Of a stretch of 64,000 nt of DNA, positions 1-9,654 are shown in pieces. The DNA is from Arcticibacterium luteifluviistationis (lineage in GTDB: Bacteria > Bacteroidota > Bacteroidia > Cytophagales > Spirosomataceae). The stretch is from positions 558,001 through 622,000 of the forward strand of contig NZ_CP029480.1 of assembly GCF_003258705.1 (NCBI RefSeq), read 5' to 3'. Within the stretch, counting starts at the first letter, position 1. Every line of letters starts with the position of its first letter. The notes beneath the pieces were generated by a model. The model searched no databases, was not told where the DNA came from, and was given only the letters and a program-made list of their open reading frames with translations. Position numbers and translations under genes: made by a program.

Positions 1-163
1 ATTATGGGCTTTAAGCAAACCTGTAAAATAAGTATCTTATTAATCCCTAAAACACTAGGCCTGCAAGCTCAGTAAACACCAAGGAATTAAGTCAGTTTTT
101 TTCCATTTCAAACAATAGCTACAATAAAATCTATTAGCTTTACAGTACAATCAACCCTCAAAA

Positions 164-751
164 ATGAAAAAAATAACATTCGTACTCAGTCTTCTTTTAG
201 TCCTAAGTATAGGAGAAAGTTCAGCCCAAAAACTGAAAAAAATATTTAACGGGAAAAACCTGAAAGGTTGGACCGTACCAAACCCAAACAATGATAACTG
301 GACGGTGGCAGATGGCCAGCTGATAGTTAAAAGCTCTGAGGACCGTAAGGGTAGCACATTATGGACGGAGAAATCATATACTGATTTTGTGATAGAAGTA
401 GAATACAAAAACACTTTTGGTATAGTAGATTCTGGCATTTTCTTACGCTCTGATAAAGACCAAATTCAGATTGGTATCTCTGGCTCAAGGAAAAAAGATT
501 TAACAGGATCGCCTTACATACCTGGCAAAAGCTACCCGAAAGTGGCAGATATAAGCAGCGTAAAACCAAACGACTGGAACACCATGAAAATTAAAGTAGT
601 GGGAGATAATTATATAGTTTGGGTAAACGGAACAGAAGTGATGAATTATACTTCTGAAGATATTCCTGCAACTGGCCCAGTAGGCATTCAGCTTCATCCA
701 GGTAACGAAATGGGCATTAATTACAGAAGCATTAAACTGTCTGAGATTTAG
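164..751 (+). CDS. DUF1080 (3-keto-disaccharide hydrolase-type) secreted protein
   Basis: A 195-residue exported protein. Residues 1-21 form a signal peptide (two Lys, a Leu/Val-rich core, cleavage after SSA). The rest is one DUF1080 domain, a jelly-roll fold related to concanavalin-like lectins; it has the typical opening IFNGKNLKGW, the middle block DSGIFLRSD, and the end motif VGIQLHPGNEMGINYRSIKL. Some family members hydrolyse 3-keto-disaccharides; others may only bind sugar, and the sequence does not decide this. Length fits a single-domain member. The start follows an A-rich stretch with no Shine-Dalgarno motif, as is normal in Bacteroidota. It is followed after about 270 bp by GH97 and sulfatase genes on the same strand, which supports a role in carbohydrate breakdown. 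Family assignment is firm; activity is inferred. Confidence 0.85.
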   Translation: MKKITFVLSLLLVLSIGESSAQKLKKIFNGKNLKGWTVPNPNNDNWTVADGQLIVKSSEDRKGSTLWTEKSYTDFVIEVEYKNTFGIVDSGIFLRSDKDQIQIGISGSRKKDLTGSPYIPGKSYPKVADISSVKPNDWNTMKIKVVGDNYIVWVNGTEVMNYTSEDIPATGPVGIQLHPGNEMGINYRSIKLSEI

Positions 752-776
752 ACTCTTTCCTCTTTTTTTAAACTAC

Positions 777-806
777 GAGGCTGTCTTATTTATTTAAGGC
801 AGCCTT
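777..806 (+). terminator. Possible terminator after the DUF1080 gene
   Basis: GGCTGTCTT at 779-787 pairs with AAGGCAGCC at 796-804 (one G-U pair, 8-nt loop), about 28 bp after the stop codon. Only a short mixed T stretch follows, so it may be a weak terminator. Confidence 0.4.
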
Positions 807-1025
807 CTAGTTGTGGTTTTAAACTACCGCCCTTATTCAAACTTGCATTCGCAAACCTTTTTTTGATGTAGGATTCCTAATCAAAGTACATTCATCTTGG
901 TTTGGCTACATCTAATCCCCTTACATAAAGCACTTGTAGCAAAGAAAGTACACGCATTGCATTAATTGTAGTTTCTCTACCAATCATATAAGTTTCATAA
1001 GAAACTTGAACTAATAAAATCCCAA

Positions 1026-2945
1026 ATGAGAATGAACAAAATTGCTTTCTATTTACTCCAGACTTTCACACTCATAGTAGTACTAAACTCATGCACTGCA
1101 CCGCCTCAGAAAGACAATGTTTCTGTGACAAGCCCTAACGATAAATTTAGATTTGACCTACAAATAATAAACTCCGAGCCTATTTATAGTGCTTATTTCA
1201 ACAACAATAAGATTATCGGAAAATCCTCCATGGGATTCAATTTTTCAGGCAATGAAACAACTTCCCATAATTTGACAATAAAGTCTGTTAAAAACAGAAA
1301 AGTTGATAAGCTTTGGAATCCTATTTATGGAGAAAAGAATCAATACCCAGAGCAATATCATGAAGTCATTGTTGATTTCAATACTACCAATGAGAACATA
1401 CCTGTTTTCAAATTAAATATCAGAGCATATAATCAAGGAATTGCTTTTAGGTATGAATTTGAAAATAATGGAGAAATCATCATTAAAGAAGAACTTACAG
1501 AATTTGCCTTGCCTGCCGACTCAGAAGTATGGGTTTCCCATAATGCTCAGGCCAACATTGCCAAAAGAAAGGTTTCAGAATTGGAAGACAAATTAGTGGA
1601 ACGCCCGCTTTTGGCACAGCTTAACGATTCCTTATTTGTAGCACTTGGCGAAGCTGCATTAATTGATTTTGCGAGAATGAAGTTTGCACCAAATAAGGAA
1701 AAACCAGGAACCTTGGTGGCTAGTCTAGATGGCGAAGTTACTTATGACAAAGGATTTAAAAGCCCATGGAGAACCATCATGGCGGGAAATACTGCTGGTG
1801 AATTACTAGAAAACAATTACTTAATATTGAATCTCAATGAACCATCCAAAATAACTAATCCAGAATGGATAAAGCCTGGAAAAGTAATTCGTGAAGTAAC
1901 ACTAACCACTGAGGGAGGCTTAACCTGCGTAGATTTTGCAGTTAAGCATAACCTACAATATATCGAATTTGATGCTGGATGGTACGGACATGAATATGAT
2001 GAAACATCTGATGCTACCACAGTCACTGTAGACCCAAAACGCTCTAAAGGGCCACTTGACCTTCCTGCAGTAATTAAATATGCAGAAAGTAAAGGAGTTG
2101 GAGTGATATTGTATGTAAACAGAGCTGCTTTAGAAAAACAATTAGATGAAGTCTTGCCTTTGCTGAAATCTTGGGGAGTAAAAGGAGTAAAATATGGTTT
2201 TGTAAATGTAGGCTCTCAGAAGTGGACTAACTGGCTTCATGAAGCAGTGAGAAAGGCTGCAGATTATGGCTTAATGGTAGATATTCATGATGAATATCGT
2301 CCTACAGGTTATTCTCGTACCTACCCAAACCTGATGACACAGGAAGGAATACGGGGAGATGAGGCATCTGTGGATAATACCATGGTTTTGAAAACCTTAT
2401 TTGTTCGTATGCTCGCAGGGGCAGGAGACCATACCTATTGTTATTTTAATGAAAGAGTAGATGCAAAACTTGGTTCACATGCTTCTCAGCTTGCCAAGGC
2501 TGTTTGCTTATATAGTCCGTGGCAATTTCTATATTGGTATGATAAACCAGTAAAAGAAGACCAAAAAACAGGCACATCCGGGGATTTTGGAAATTCTATA
2601 ACAGAAGTACCTGAGCTAACATTTTTTGACCAATTACCTACCGTTTGGGATGATACCAAGGTAATTCAAGGTTACCCAGGAGAGTATGCGGTTGTAGCTA
2701 GAAAAAGTGGAACGACATGGTTTGTAGGTGCACTGAACGGAGAGCAAGAAAGAGACTATGCAATACCTTTTAACTTTTTAGACCCAAACAGTCAATATGA
2801 AGCAACAGTTTTTACAGATGATAAAGAAATCAAGACCAGAACTAAAGTAGCTATAGATTCAAGAACTTTAACGTCAAAAGATATCATTAAAAAGACCTTA
2901 GAAAGACACCAAGGCATGGCTCTAATCATAAAAAAAGTAGAATAG
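1026..2945 (+). CDS. GH97 family glycoside hydrolase lipoprotein
   Basis: A 639-residue lipoprotein (lipobox VLNSC at about residue 23) of glycoside hydrolase family 97, which includes SusB alpha-glucosidase and alpha-galactosidases. The order is N-terminal beta-sandwich (about 30-285), TIM-barrel catalytic domain (about 290-560) and C-terminal beta domain. Barrel landmarks are IEFDAGWYGHEYDE (about 313), VKGVKYGFVNVGSQ (about 385) and HDEYRPTGYSRTYPNL (about 420), the last being the classic GH97 block. Retaining members, as I recall them, have a nucleophile Asp in the strand read here as KYGFVN; a Gly stands there, which resembles the inverting SusB-like type. Substrate is probably an alpha-linked glucoside or galactoside, but this is inference. 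It sits just before a sulfatase gene on the same strand. Confidence 0.9.
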   Translation: MRMNKIAFYLLQTFTLIVVLNSCTAPPQKDNVSVTSPNDKFRFDLQIINSEPIYSAYFNNNKIIGKSSMGFNFSGNETTSHNLTIKSVKNRKVDKLWNPIYGEKNQYPEQYHEVIVDFNTTNENIPVFKLNIRAYNQGIAFRYEFENNGEIIIKEELTEFALPADSEVWVSHNAQANIAKRKVSELEDKLVERPLLAQLNDSLFVALGEAALIDFARMKFAPNKEKPGTLVASLDGEVTYDKGFKSPWRTIMAGNTAGELLENNYLILNLNEPSKITNPEWIKPGKVIREVTLTTEGGLTCVDFAVKHNLQYIEFDAGWYGHEYDETSDATTVTVDPKRSKGPLDLPAVIKYAESKGVGVILYVNRAALEKQLDEVLPLLKSWGVKGVKYGFVNVGSQKWTNWLHEAVRKAADYGLMVDIHDEYRPTGYSRTYPNLMTQEGIRGDEASVDNTMVLKTLFVRMLAGAGDHTYCYFNERVDAKLGSHASQLAKAVCLYSPWQFLYWYDKPVKEDQKTGTSGDFGNSITEVPELTFFDQLPTVWDDTKVIQGYPGEYAVVARKSGTTWFVGALNGEQERDYAIPFNFLDPNSQYEATVFTDDKEIKTRTKVAIDSRTLTSKDIIKKTLERHQGMALIIKKVE

Positions 2946-2960
2946 TTTACTGAAACATAT

Positions 2961-2978
2961 AAAGCGGATGTCGCTTTT
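2961..2978 (+). terminator. Weak hairpin after the GH97 gene
   Basis: AAAGCG at 2961-2966 pairs with CGCTTT at 2972-2977, with a 5-nt loop and a four-T run, 15 bp after the GH97 stop. The stem is short, so it is only a possible terminator. Confidence 0.3.
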
Positions 2979-3076
2979 GTTTGGTAGAAAAGCCGTAAAC
3001 TGTTTAGATTATAAGCTATCAGTCATATTATTAATAAGAATTCCTGTTGAAAATCTTTAAACACTCCCATTTGAAA

Positions 3077-4501
3077 ATGAGCATTTGCAAATCAAAGTTT
3101 CTTGCACCGCTTTTTTTAGGCACATTATTATTGATTGGTTGTCAAAAACCGGAACTCAAAAGGCCTAATATTCTAATCATTGCAGTGGACGATTTACGTC
3201 CAGAATTAAAGAGTTTTGGGAAAGATTATATCTCTTCGCCAAATATTGACCAATTAGCCGAAAGTGGAGTTTCTTTTCAAAAACATTATGTCAATGCCCC
3301 TAGTTGCGGCCCTTCTAGATATACGCTGCTAACAGGACTTTATGGCCCTTCTGATAATTATGCATTATTTAAAAGAGCAGAAAAGTTAGCAAAAGGCCAA
3401 GACATAAAGCCCAGCATGCCTGAATGGTTTAGAGGGAATGGCTATACCACAGTTTCGGTCGGCAAAGTCTCACATCATCCGGGTGGAAGAGGTGGAGACG
3501 ACTGGGATGACAATAACATTATAGAAATGCCAGGAGCATGGGACAAACATCTACTTCCTGCAGGTGAATGGAAACACCCAAGAGGTGTGATGCATGGTTT
3601 AGCAAATGGAGAAATAAGAGAAGTTTCCGCTGAAATGGATGTTTATCAAACTAAAGATGGTGATGACAATATTTATCCTGACGGATTGATTACCGATGAA
3701 GCTTTAAAGCAGATCGGCGAATTAAGCAGTGATAACACAAAACCTTTTTTCTTGGCCGTAGGCTTAATAAAACCTCACCTACCTTTTGGTGCTCCATCAC
3801 AATACTTTGAGCAATACAAAAACATGGAACTCCCTCCTATTCAACATCCTGAAAAACCTGAAGGTAAAAGCACTTGGCATGGTTCGGGTGAATTTAACCA
3901 GTATAATAATTGGGGGAAAAATGGCAATACGGATGCACAGTTTGCTGATGATGTTAGAAAGCACTACGCGGCTTGCGTAAGCTATGCAGACGCACAAGTA
4001 GGGAAAATATTGGCAGAATTAAAACGCACAGGAGCGGATAAAAATACCATTGTGATTCTTTGGGGAGACCATGGATATCATCTTGGAGAACATGCTATTT
4101 GGGGCAAACACAGTCTGTTTGAAGAGTCATTACACTCTCCAATGATTATTCATTACCCAGGAATGAAGACAAAGAATCAAAAGACAAATGCTATTGTAGA
4201 AACGCTTGATATTTTCCCAACACTTTGTGATTTAGCAGGTGTAGAAACACCAAAGTTTGTTCAAGGTCAATCACTTAGGCCAATCATTGAAAAGCCTACT
4301 TCAGCAGGTCATTATGCATACGCTTATACAAAATCTAATATGCTTAAAACCGTCAAAACAAATACCCACAGAATGATTCAGCATGAAGACGGCTTCATAG
4401 AACTTTATGACGAAGCAAGCGAAACGGTGAATGTAGCGGATAAATATCCTGATGTGGTTGAGGAATTGAAAGGGAAACTTCTGGAACGATTAGGGAAGTA
4501 A
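3077..4501 (+). CDS. S1 family sulfatase, iduronate-2-sulfatase-like, lipoprotein
   Basis: A 474-residue type I sulfatase. ATG at 3077 is preferred over an in-frame TTG at 3047 because it begins a proper lipoprotein signal (lipobox LLIGC). Metal-binding Asp residues lie in [11 protein letters not shown]. The formylglycine signature CGPSR has Cys77 as the residue to be oxidised, followed by YTLLTG. The later metal/sulfate block is [18 protein letters not shown]. Overall order matches iduronate-2-sulfatase-like S1 enzymes, which cut sulfate esters from glycans. A Cys-type site needs a maturase (FGE or anSME), and none is present in this window. With the upstream GH97 and DUF1080 genes it suggests processing of a sulfated polysaccharide, although no SusC/D pair is adjacent. 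Confidence 0.92.
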   Translation: MSICKSKFLAPLFLGTLLLIGCQKPELKRPNILIIAVDDLRPELKSFGKDYISSPNIDQLAESGVSFQKHYVNAPSCGPSRYTLLTGLYGPSDNYALFKRAEKLAKGQDIKPSMPEWFRGNGYTTVSVGKVSHHPGGRGGDDWDDNNIIEMPGAWDKHLLPAGEWKHPRGVMHGLANGEIREVSAEMDVYQTKDGDDNIYPDGLITDEALKQIGELSSDNTKPFFLAVGLIKPHLPFGAPSQYFEQYKNMELPPIQHPEKPEGKSTWHGSGEFNQYNNWGKNGNTDAQFADDVRKHYAACVSYADAQVGKILAELKRTGADKNTIVILWGDHGYHLGEHAIWGKHSLFEESLHSPMIIHYPGMKTKNQKTNAIVETLDIFPTLCDLAGVETPKFVQGQSLRPIIEKPTSAGHYAYAYTKSNMLKTVKTNTHRMIQHEDGFIELYDEASETVNVADKYPDVVEELKGKLLERLGK

Positions 4502-4534
4502 AACGCTCAAATTTGTTCACCTAAGCTTAGACTT

Positions 4535-5230
4535 TTAATTAATTTTATTGGTTGTGCCAGAAGTATCTTTATACTTAAATGTTGAATGTTCCCCTTTATA
4601 AACAAAATCTTTATTTTCTATCGGTCTTTTCAAGTTCAACTCTTTTGCAATTTCCGTGTCTTTATAATTGTAATGACGTTTATTCTTAAACCCAACGGAA
4701 CGAATTGAAGGATGTTCTAAAATTGGTGTCAAATCCCCATTTCTTATATTCGTATTGACAAATCGAAAATCAATGAGGTTTGGAAATTGTTTTAGAAAAT
4801 CTAAATCTGGTAATTCACCACAAGAATTTAGTCTTAACACTTTCAGCTTTTTCAATGCGTAAAGTTCTGATGTATGCTCAAACTTTTTAGATTGATTTAT
4901 ATGCAAAAATTCTAGCGATTTTCTTAAAGATGAAATTCCAAAATCATTTTCCAGTTTAGTACAATAGTGTAATTCTAATCTTTTCAGATTTTTGTATTTT
5001 CCAATTCCATTAAGGTCTTTTAAATTCGCCCAATTCAATTCTAAATAGAACAATTTATCAGATTCAGGAAGAAGGTCAAATGAAATTCCTTTGTATTTAT
5101 AGTACCAAAGTATTGCGTATTCAATATTCTCAAAAGTCAATTGGCCTTTTGCTTTTTCTTTGAAATCCCAATTAGTTATAAATTCAGGTTCTATCTGTTC
5201 AAACCAAATCGTGTTAAATCTCCAATCCAT
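4535..5230 (-). CDS. Leucine-rich-repeat-like cytoplasmic protein of unknown function
   Basis: A 231-residue protein without signal peptide or membrane segment. The middle (about residues 65-180) has irregular repeats of the LxxLxLxxCxxL kind, for example LKRLELHYC, LEFLHINQS, LKVLRLNSC and LIDFRFVNT, spaced about 21-25 residues apart, as in leucine-rich repeats. N- and C-terminal parts are not recognised. The C-terminus is polar and Lys-rich. It starts 42 bp downstream of the polA stop on the same strand and is convergent with the sulfatase gene. Such solitary small LRR-like proteins in Bacteroidota are sometimes immunity proteins, but no toxin gene is adjacent, so no function is assigned. 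Confidence 0.7.
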   Translation of the reverse strand: MDWRFNTIWFEQIEPEFITNWDFKEKAKGQLTFENIEYAILWYYKYKGISFDLLPESDKLFYLELNWANLKDLNGIGKYKNLKRLELHYCTKLENDFGISSLRKSLEFLHINQSKKFEHTSELYALKKLKVLRLNSCGELPDLDFLKQFPNLIDFRFVNTNIRNGDLTPILEHPSIRSVGFKNKRHYNYKDTEIAKELNLKRPIENKDFVYKGEHSTFKYKDTSGTTNKIN

Positions 5231-5272
5231 TTTCGGGTTTGGTTAAACTAATTCCAACAAAGTTATTTTATC

Positions 5273-8092
5273 CTAATGAGCCTCCAACCAATTATCCCCT
5301 ACTCCCAAACCAGTATCCAGCTTAATTTTTAGCGGAATGGCATTCACCATGAGTTCGTGTACTTTGGTTTTTAGCAGTTCTATTTCATCTACGTGGGCAT
5401 CAAAAATAAGTTCATCATGTACTTGTAGCAGCATTTTAGATTTTAGGTTTTCTTTCTTCATCCAGTCATGTACATTAATCATGGCAAGCTTTATCATATC
5501 TGCCGCAGAACCCTGAATAGGAGCATTTATGGCATTTCGCTCTGCGTAACCTCTGCTGGTCTGATTTCTAGAATTGATATCTCTCAGATACCTTCTTCTG
5601 CCTAAAATAGTCTCCACATATTCCATTTCACGAGCCTTATTAATACACTCGTCCATGTAGGCTTTCACTCGTGGAAACTGCTCAAAATAGTTATCAATAA
5701 TCTCTTTGGCTTCTGTTCTAGAAATGCCCAGTCTTTGAGCCAATCCAAATGCTGAAATACCGTAAATAATACCAAAATTGACCATTTTGGCTTTTCTACG
5801 CATGTCAGAAGTCACATCTGCTAGTTCTACACCAAAAACCTTAGCTGCCGTGGTAGAGTGAATATCTACATCATTATTAAAGGCCGTCACCATAGACTCA
5901 TCTTCCGAAAAAGCCGCCATAATTCTTAACTCTATTTGGCTATAATCGGCCGATAGAATCTTATAGTTTTCATCTCTCGGAATAAAGGCTTTTCTTATTT
6001 CTCTACCTCGCTCAGTTCTAATAGGAATATTCTGCAAGTTTGGATTGGTGGAACTTAATCTACCCGTAGCAGCCACCGCTTGATTATAGGAAGTATGAAT
6101 TCTGCCAGTACGCTTATTGATAAGTAATGGCAGTGCATCTACATACGTACTTTTGAGCTTACTTAGCTCTCTAAAATCTAAAATACGCCTAGCTATGGCA
6201 TGTTCATGCTCATATTTCGTCAAAATTTCTTCTCCAGTCGCATACTGACCGCTAGGTGTTTTCTTAGGTTTCAGGTCAATTTTTAAGAGGTCAAAAAGTA
6301 CTTCACCTAATTGTTTTGGTGAGCCTACATTAAACTCTGTTCCTGCCATCTCAAAAATATCTTTTTGAGCGGAAGCTATATCTTTCCCTAATACTTCTGA
6401 TAAATCATAAAGTGCATGTACATCCACTTTGATACCCTCCATTTCCATTTCGGCAAGCACATTGACCAGTGGTATTTCTACTTTTTGGAGCAGGTCGTCT
6501 TGTTCTCTTTCCTTAAGTTCTACGTCCAATATTTGCTTTAACTGCCAAGTGACATCGGCATCTTCCGCAGCATATTTACTTGCTACATCCACAGGCACAT
6601 CACGCATATTTCCTTGCTTTTTACCCTTTTTACCAATGAGTTCTTCAATATGAACTGGCTCATAATTAAGGTAAAGGTTTGAAAGGAAATCCATCCCATG
6701 ACGCATATCTGGCTCTAAAAGGTAGTGAGCTAGCATGGTATCGTACTTTGGTCCGTATACTTCTACCCCATAATTTTTCAAAACCGAAACATCGTATTTA
6801 AGGTTTTGGGCAATTTTGCCAACCGTTTCACTTTCAAAAACGGGTCTAAATTCCTCTAAAATCTTAAGCGTTTCTTCTTTATCAGCAGGTGTTGGCACAT
6901 AATAACCTTCGCCTGTTTTATAGGAGAAAGATAAACCTACCAATTCTGCATCAAAAGCATCCACATCAGTGGTTTCTGTATCAAAACATATTTCGTCTTG
7001 AGCCAAAAGATACTTTATTAGTTCGGCCCTTTTCTCAGGCGTATCCATGCAATAGTAATTATGCTTTTTAGAGTTAATAGTATCTCTCTCTGTCTCTACT
7101 TTAGCTGGTTCTGGTTCTGCCGAATAGCTTTCAAACAAACCTATTTGCGAAGCATCCTTTGCTTTTTTAGGAGCCTTTTTTGACGTTGATTTAACAGTCT
7201 CAGAAGGCGTATCTGCCGCATCAGGCATCATTCTCCTTTTAAGAGTTCTAAACTCCATTTCGTCTAAAAATGCAGCTAAGTCCTCCTTATTATATTCTTC
7301 CAGAATCAAGTCTTCCGAAGTGTAGGTCACCGGTACATTGATGTCAATGGTAGCTAGTTCTTTTGACAAAATAGCATCCGCTTTTCCCGCCCTGACCTTC
7401 TCTCCTATTTTCCCTTTTATTTCGTCAGCATGCTCTAATAAGCCCTCTATAGACCCATATTCCTTTAGGTATTTGACGGCCGTTTTCTGCCCTACCCCCA
7501 TAATTCCAGGGATATTATCAACTTTATCACCCATTAGACCCAACATATCTATCACTTGGTCAATTCTCTCAATATCCCACTTTGCCAAGATTTCAGGAAC
7601 CCCTTGTACTTCAATGGCATTACCCATAAAAGCAGGTTTATATAGGTAAATATGCTCTTCTACCAGCTGACCGTAGTCTTTATCTGGCGTGTACATAAAC
7701 ACCTCAAAATCGTTTCTAGCTTCTCTTTTTGCCATGGTACCAATGATATCATCAGCCTCAAACCCGGGAAGTTCAAGAAGGGCAATATTCATGCACTTTG
7801 CCAAACGTTTTATTAAAGGAATAGCAATACCAATATCTTCGGGCATTTCTTCACGATTAGCCTTATACTCTGGATACTGCACATGCCTAAAAGTAGGTTC
7901 TTTGGTATCAAAAACTATAGCAAGGTGTGTTGGTTTCTCCTTTTTTAAGACCTCTAAAAGCGTATTGGTAAATCCAAAAACGGCCGATGTATTCATTCCG
8001 CTTGTGGTAATTCTTGGGTTCTTACTGAATGCAAAATGTGCTCTATAAATTAAGGCCATTGCATCTAGAAGAAATAGTTTTTTTGAGGGCAT
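5273..8092 (-). CDS. polA: DNA polymerase I
   Basis: A 939-residue family A DNA polymerase for gap filling, Okazaki fragment maturation and excision repair. It carries all three domains. The 5'-nuclease (about 1-290) has LLDAMALIYRAHFAF, ELPGFEADDIIG, and the helix-hairpin-helix region GDKVDNIPGIMGVGQKTA. The 3'-5' exonuclease (about 350-530) keeps the acidic motif CFDTETTDVDAF and YAAEDADVTW, so proofreading is likely active. The polymerase domain (about 540-939) has motif A DYSQIELRIMAAFS, motif B RRKAKMVNFGIIYG and motif C LQVHDELIFDAH. A Lys/Pro-rich linker (about 290-345) joins nuclease and exonuclease. It is divergent from the haloperoxidase gene at 8170 across 77 bp that must hold both promoters. 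Confidence 0.98.
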   Translation of the reverse strand: MPSKKLFLLDAMALIYRAHFAFSKNPRITTSGMNTSAVFGFTNTLLEVLKKEKPTHLAIVFDTKEPTFRHVQYPEYKANREEMPEDIGIAIPLIKRLAKCMNIALLELPGFEADDIIGTMAKREARNDFEVFMYTPDKDYGQLVEEHIYLYKPAFMGNAIEVQGVPEILAKWDIERIDQVIDMLGLMGDKVDNIPGIMGVGQKTAVKYLKEYGSIEGLLEHADEIKGKIGEKVRAGKADAILSKELATIDINVPVTYTSEDLILEEYNKEDLAAFLDEMEFRTLKRRMMPDAADTPSETVKSTSKKAPKKAKDASQIGLFESYSAEPEPAKVETERDTINSKKHNYYCMDTPEKRAELIKYLLAQDEICFDTETTDVDAFDAELVGLSFSYKTGEGYYVPTPADKEETLKILEEFRPVFESETVGKIAQNLKYDVSVLKNYGVEVYGPKYDTMLAHYLLEPDMRHGMDFLSNLYLNYEPVHIEELIGKKGKKQGNMRDVPVDVASKYAAEDADVTWQLKQILDVELKEREQDDLLQKVEIPLVNVLAEMEMEGIKVDVHALYDLSEVLGKDIASAQKDIFEMAGTEFNVGSPKQLGEVLFDLLKIDLKPKKTPSGQYATGEEILTKYEHEHAIARRILDFRELSKLKSTYVDALPLLINKRTGRIHTSYNQAVAATGRLSSTNPNLQNIPIRTERGREIRKAFIPRDENYKILSADYSQIELRIMAAFSEDESMVTAFNNDVDIHSTTAAKVFGVELADVTSDMRRKAKMVNFGIIYGISAFGLAQRLGISRTEAKEIIDNYFEQFPRVKAYMDECINKAREMEYVETILGRRRYLRDINSRNQTSRGYAERNAINAPIQGSAADMIKLAMINVHDWMKKENLKSKMLLQVHDELIFDAHVDEIELLKTKVHELMVNAIPLKIKLDTGLGVGDNWLEAH

Positions 8093-8169
8093 TTGGTTTG
8101 TTTTTGATTCACAAAATGTTTGTAATATTCGCTATTTTTACGCTTTATTAAAACCATTCGTTAAGATAA

Positions 8170-9561
8170 ATGCTTAAAAAATCCACCTTCCTAGTCCTAC
8201 TTTATGCTATTAGCCATTTAAGTTATGGTCAGCAAATCACCTCCCAAAATTACCAAGCGAGAGATGAGTCAAACTTAGTAGAATTTGAATTTGTCTTACC
8301 AGCAAAACAATACGACTTTAAAACTTCTGATTTATTGGTCAAATGGCATGTCCTAATTTTTGATTTATTAGAGCAAACAAATGGTTACACTCCAAATGTA
8401 GCTGCTCGTTCTTTGGCTTATATAAATTTGGCTTCTTACGAGGCCATGCTTCCAGCACATCCGGAATATCAAAGTCTTAGCGGCCAAATTCAAGATTACA
8501 ATAGGCACGAAGATTACGATATTGGCCCAGAACAGTTTTCTAGTCCAGTTGCTATCAATAATGCCATTTTCTATATGATTGATGAGCTTTTTACCCCTGC
8601 TCCTTATGTATGGATGGAAAAAGTTTGGGCTTACAAAGATTCCGTTAATACCGTTTTAGCAGCCGATTTAGACGAAGATACCTTTCAGAAATCAAGAAAC
8701 TACGGATTGGCCGTAGGCAAAATGATTTACGAATACTCCAAATCTGATGGTGGCCACCGCTCTTACCTCAGAAGTTATGACATGAACTATCTGTTGCCAG
8801 AATGTGAATCTTGTTTTGAAATACATCGTTCGGCAGATTTGGAGAACACAGGACCAATGCATCCAGGATGGCAATACAACAGGTCATTTATGATAGAAAA
8901 TGATACTGATTTTGATATCAAACCTAAAGTAGTCTTCTCAAAGTATCCTAAATCGCCTTTTTATAAAATGGCAAATGATGTTTATGAGGAATCTAAAACA
9001 GTAAACCCAGGTAATAAGAAGTATGTGATTGCTAATTTTTGGGATGACGCAGCAGGATTTACTTATACCGCTCCGGGGCACTCCGCAGCCATTCTTACCT
9101 TGGTATTAAGAAAAGAACCTGTCACTCTTGAAAAAGCAGCCGAGCTTTATTGTAGATTGGGCTTAGCCCTTAATGATGCCATCATTTGTTCTTGGAAAGG
9201 CAAAATGAAACATAATTTGATACGTCCTGTAGCTTATATTAATAGGTATATTGATAGTGCATGGGAACCTAAATTATTGACACCACCTTTTCCTGAGTTT
9301 CCTTCTGGGCACTCTGTGCAATCTGCCGCTATGGCTACGGTACTTTCAGAAACTGTTGGCAGCGACATCGGTTTTACCGACTATTCCAAGTTTTGGGTAG
9401 GTGAGCCTAGAAAGTTCACTTCTTTTTGGGAAGCGGCCAATGAAACCAGTATTTCTAGGTTTTATGGAGGAATTCACTACATGGACGCCCTAGACCAAGG
9501 TCAAGATATGGGTAGATTAGTGGGTGAAAACATCTTGAAATTGAAGTTTCTCAAGGACTAG
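8170..9561 (+). CDS. Vanadium-dependent haloperoxidase / PAP2 superfamily enzyme
   Basis: A 463-residue exported protein (signal peptide ending near SYGQ, residue 21). It holds the complete vanadate/phosphate-binding signature of the haloperoxidase-PAP2 superfamily: KMKHNLIRP (K-x6-RP), FPSGHS (PSGH) and SRFYGGIH (SR-x5-H), followed by MDALDQGQDMGR. The long helical N-terminal half (about 30-330) is typical of bacterial vanadium haloperoxidase-like proteins and longer than simple PAP2 phosphatases of about 200 residues. It could oxidise halides with peroxide or act as a phosphatase; sequence alone does not settle this. It is a single gene, divergent from polA and 93 bp before the PPK2 genes, which have their own promoter-like element. 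Confidence 0.85.
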   Translation: MLKKSTFLVLLYAISHLSYGQQITSQNYQARDESNLVEFEFVLPAKQYDFKTSDLLVKWHVLIFDLLEQTNGYTPNVAARSLAYINLASYEAMLPAHPEYQSLSGQIQDYNRHEDYDIGPEQFSSPVAINNAIFYMIDELFTPAPYVWMEKVWAYKDSVNTVLAADLDEDTFQKSRNYGLAVGKMIYEYSKSDGGHRSYLRSYDMNYLLPECESCFEIHRSADLENTGPMHPGWQYNRSFMIENDTDFDIKPKVVFSKYPKSPFYKMANDVYEESKTVNPGNKKYVIANFWDDAAGFTYTAPGHSAAILTLVLRKEPVTLEKAAELYCRLGLALNDAIICSWKGKMKHNLIRPVAYINRYIDSAWEPKLLTPPFPEFPSGHSVQSAAMATVLSETVGSDIGFTDYSKFWVGEPRKFTSFWEAANETSISRFYGGIHYMDALDQGQDMGRLVGENILKLKFLKD

Positions 9562-9578
9562 CAAAATTTTATTGACGC

Positions 9579-9613
9579 TTGTTCTTTAAATAACCTTTTA
9601 GAATTTATATTTG
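9579..9613 (+). promoter_or_regulatory. Predicted promoter for the PPK2 pair
   Basis: TATATTTG at 9606-9613 matches the Bacteroidota -7 element TAnnTTTG, and TTG at 9579-9581 lies 24 bp upstream as a possible -33 element. The implied transcript start is about 35 bp before the ATG at 9655. Confidence 0.5.
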
Positions 9614-9654
9614 AAAAAAGGCCTCAGCATCCATTTTACACGCAAATTAGATTT

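Noticed and set aside
7689-8048. 119-codon open frame antisense to polA, and similar long antisense frames at 7338, 12589, 54659 and 32680
   Set aside because: They lie wholly inside strongly conserved genes, have low-complexity Ser/Ile/Phe-rich translations, and no start or promoter context.
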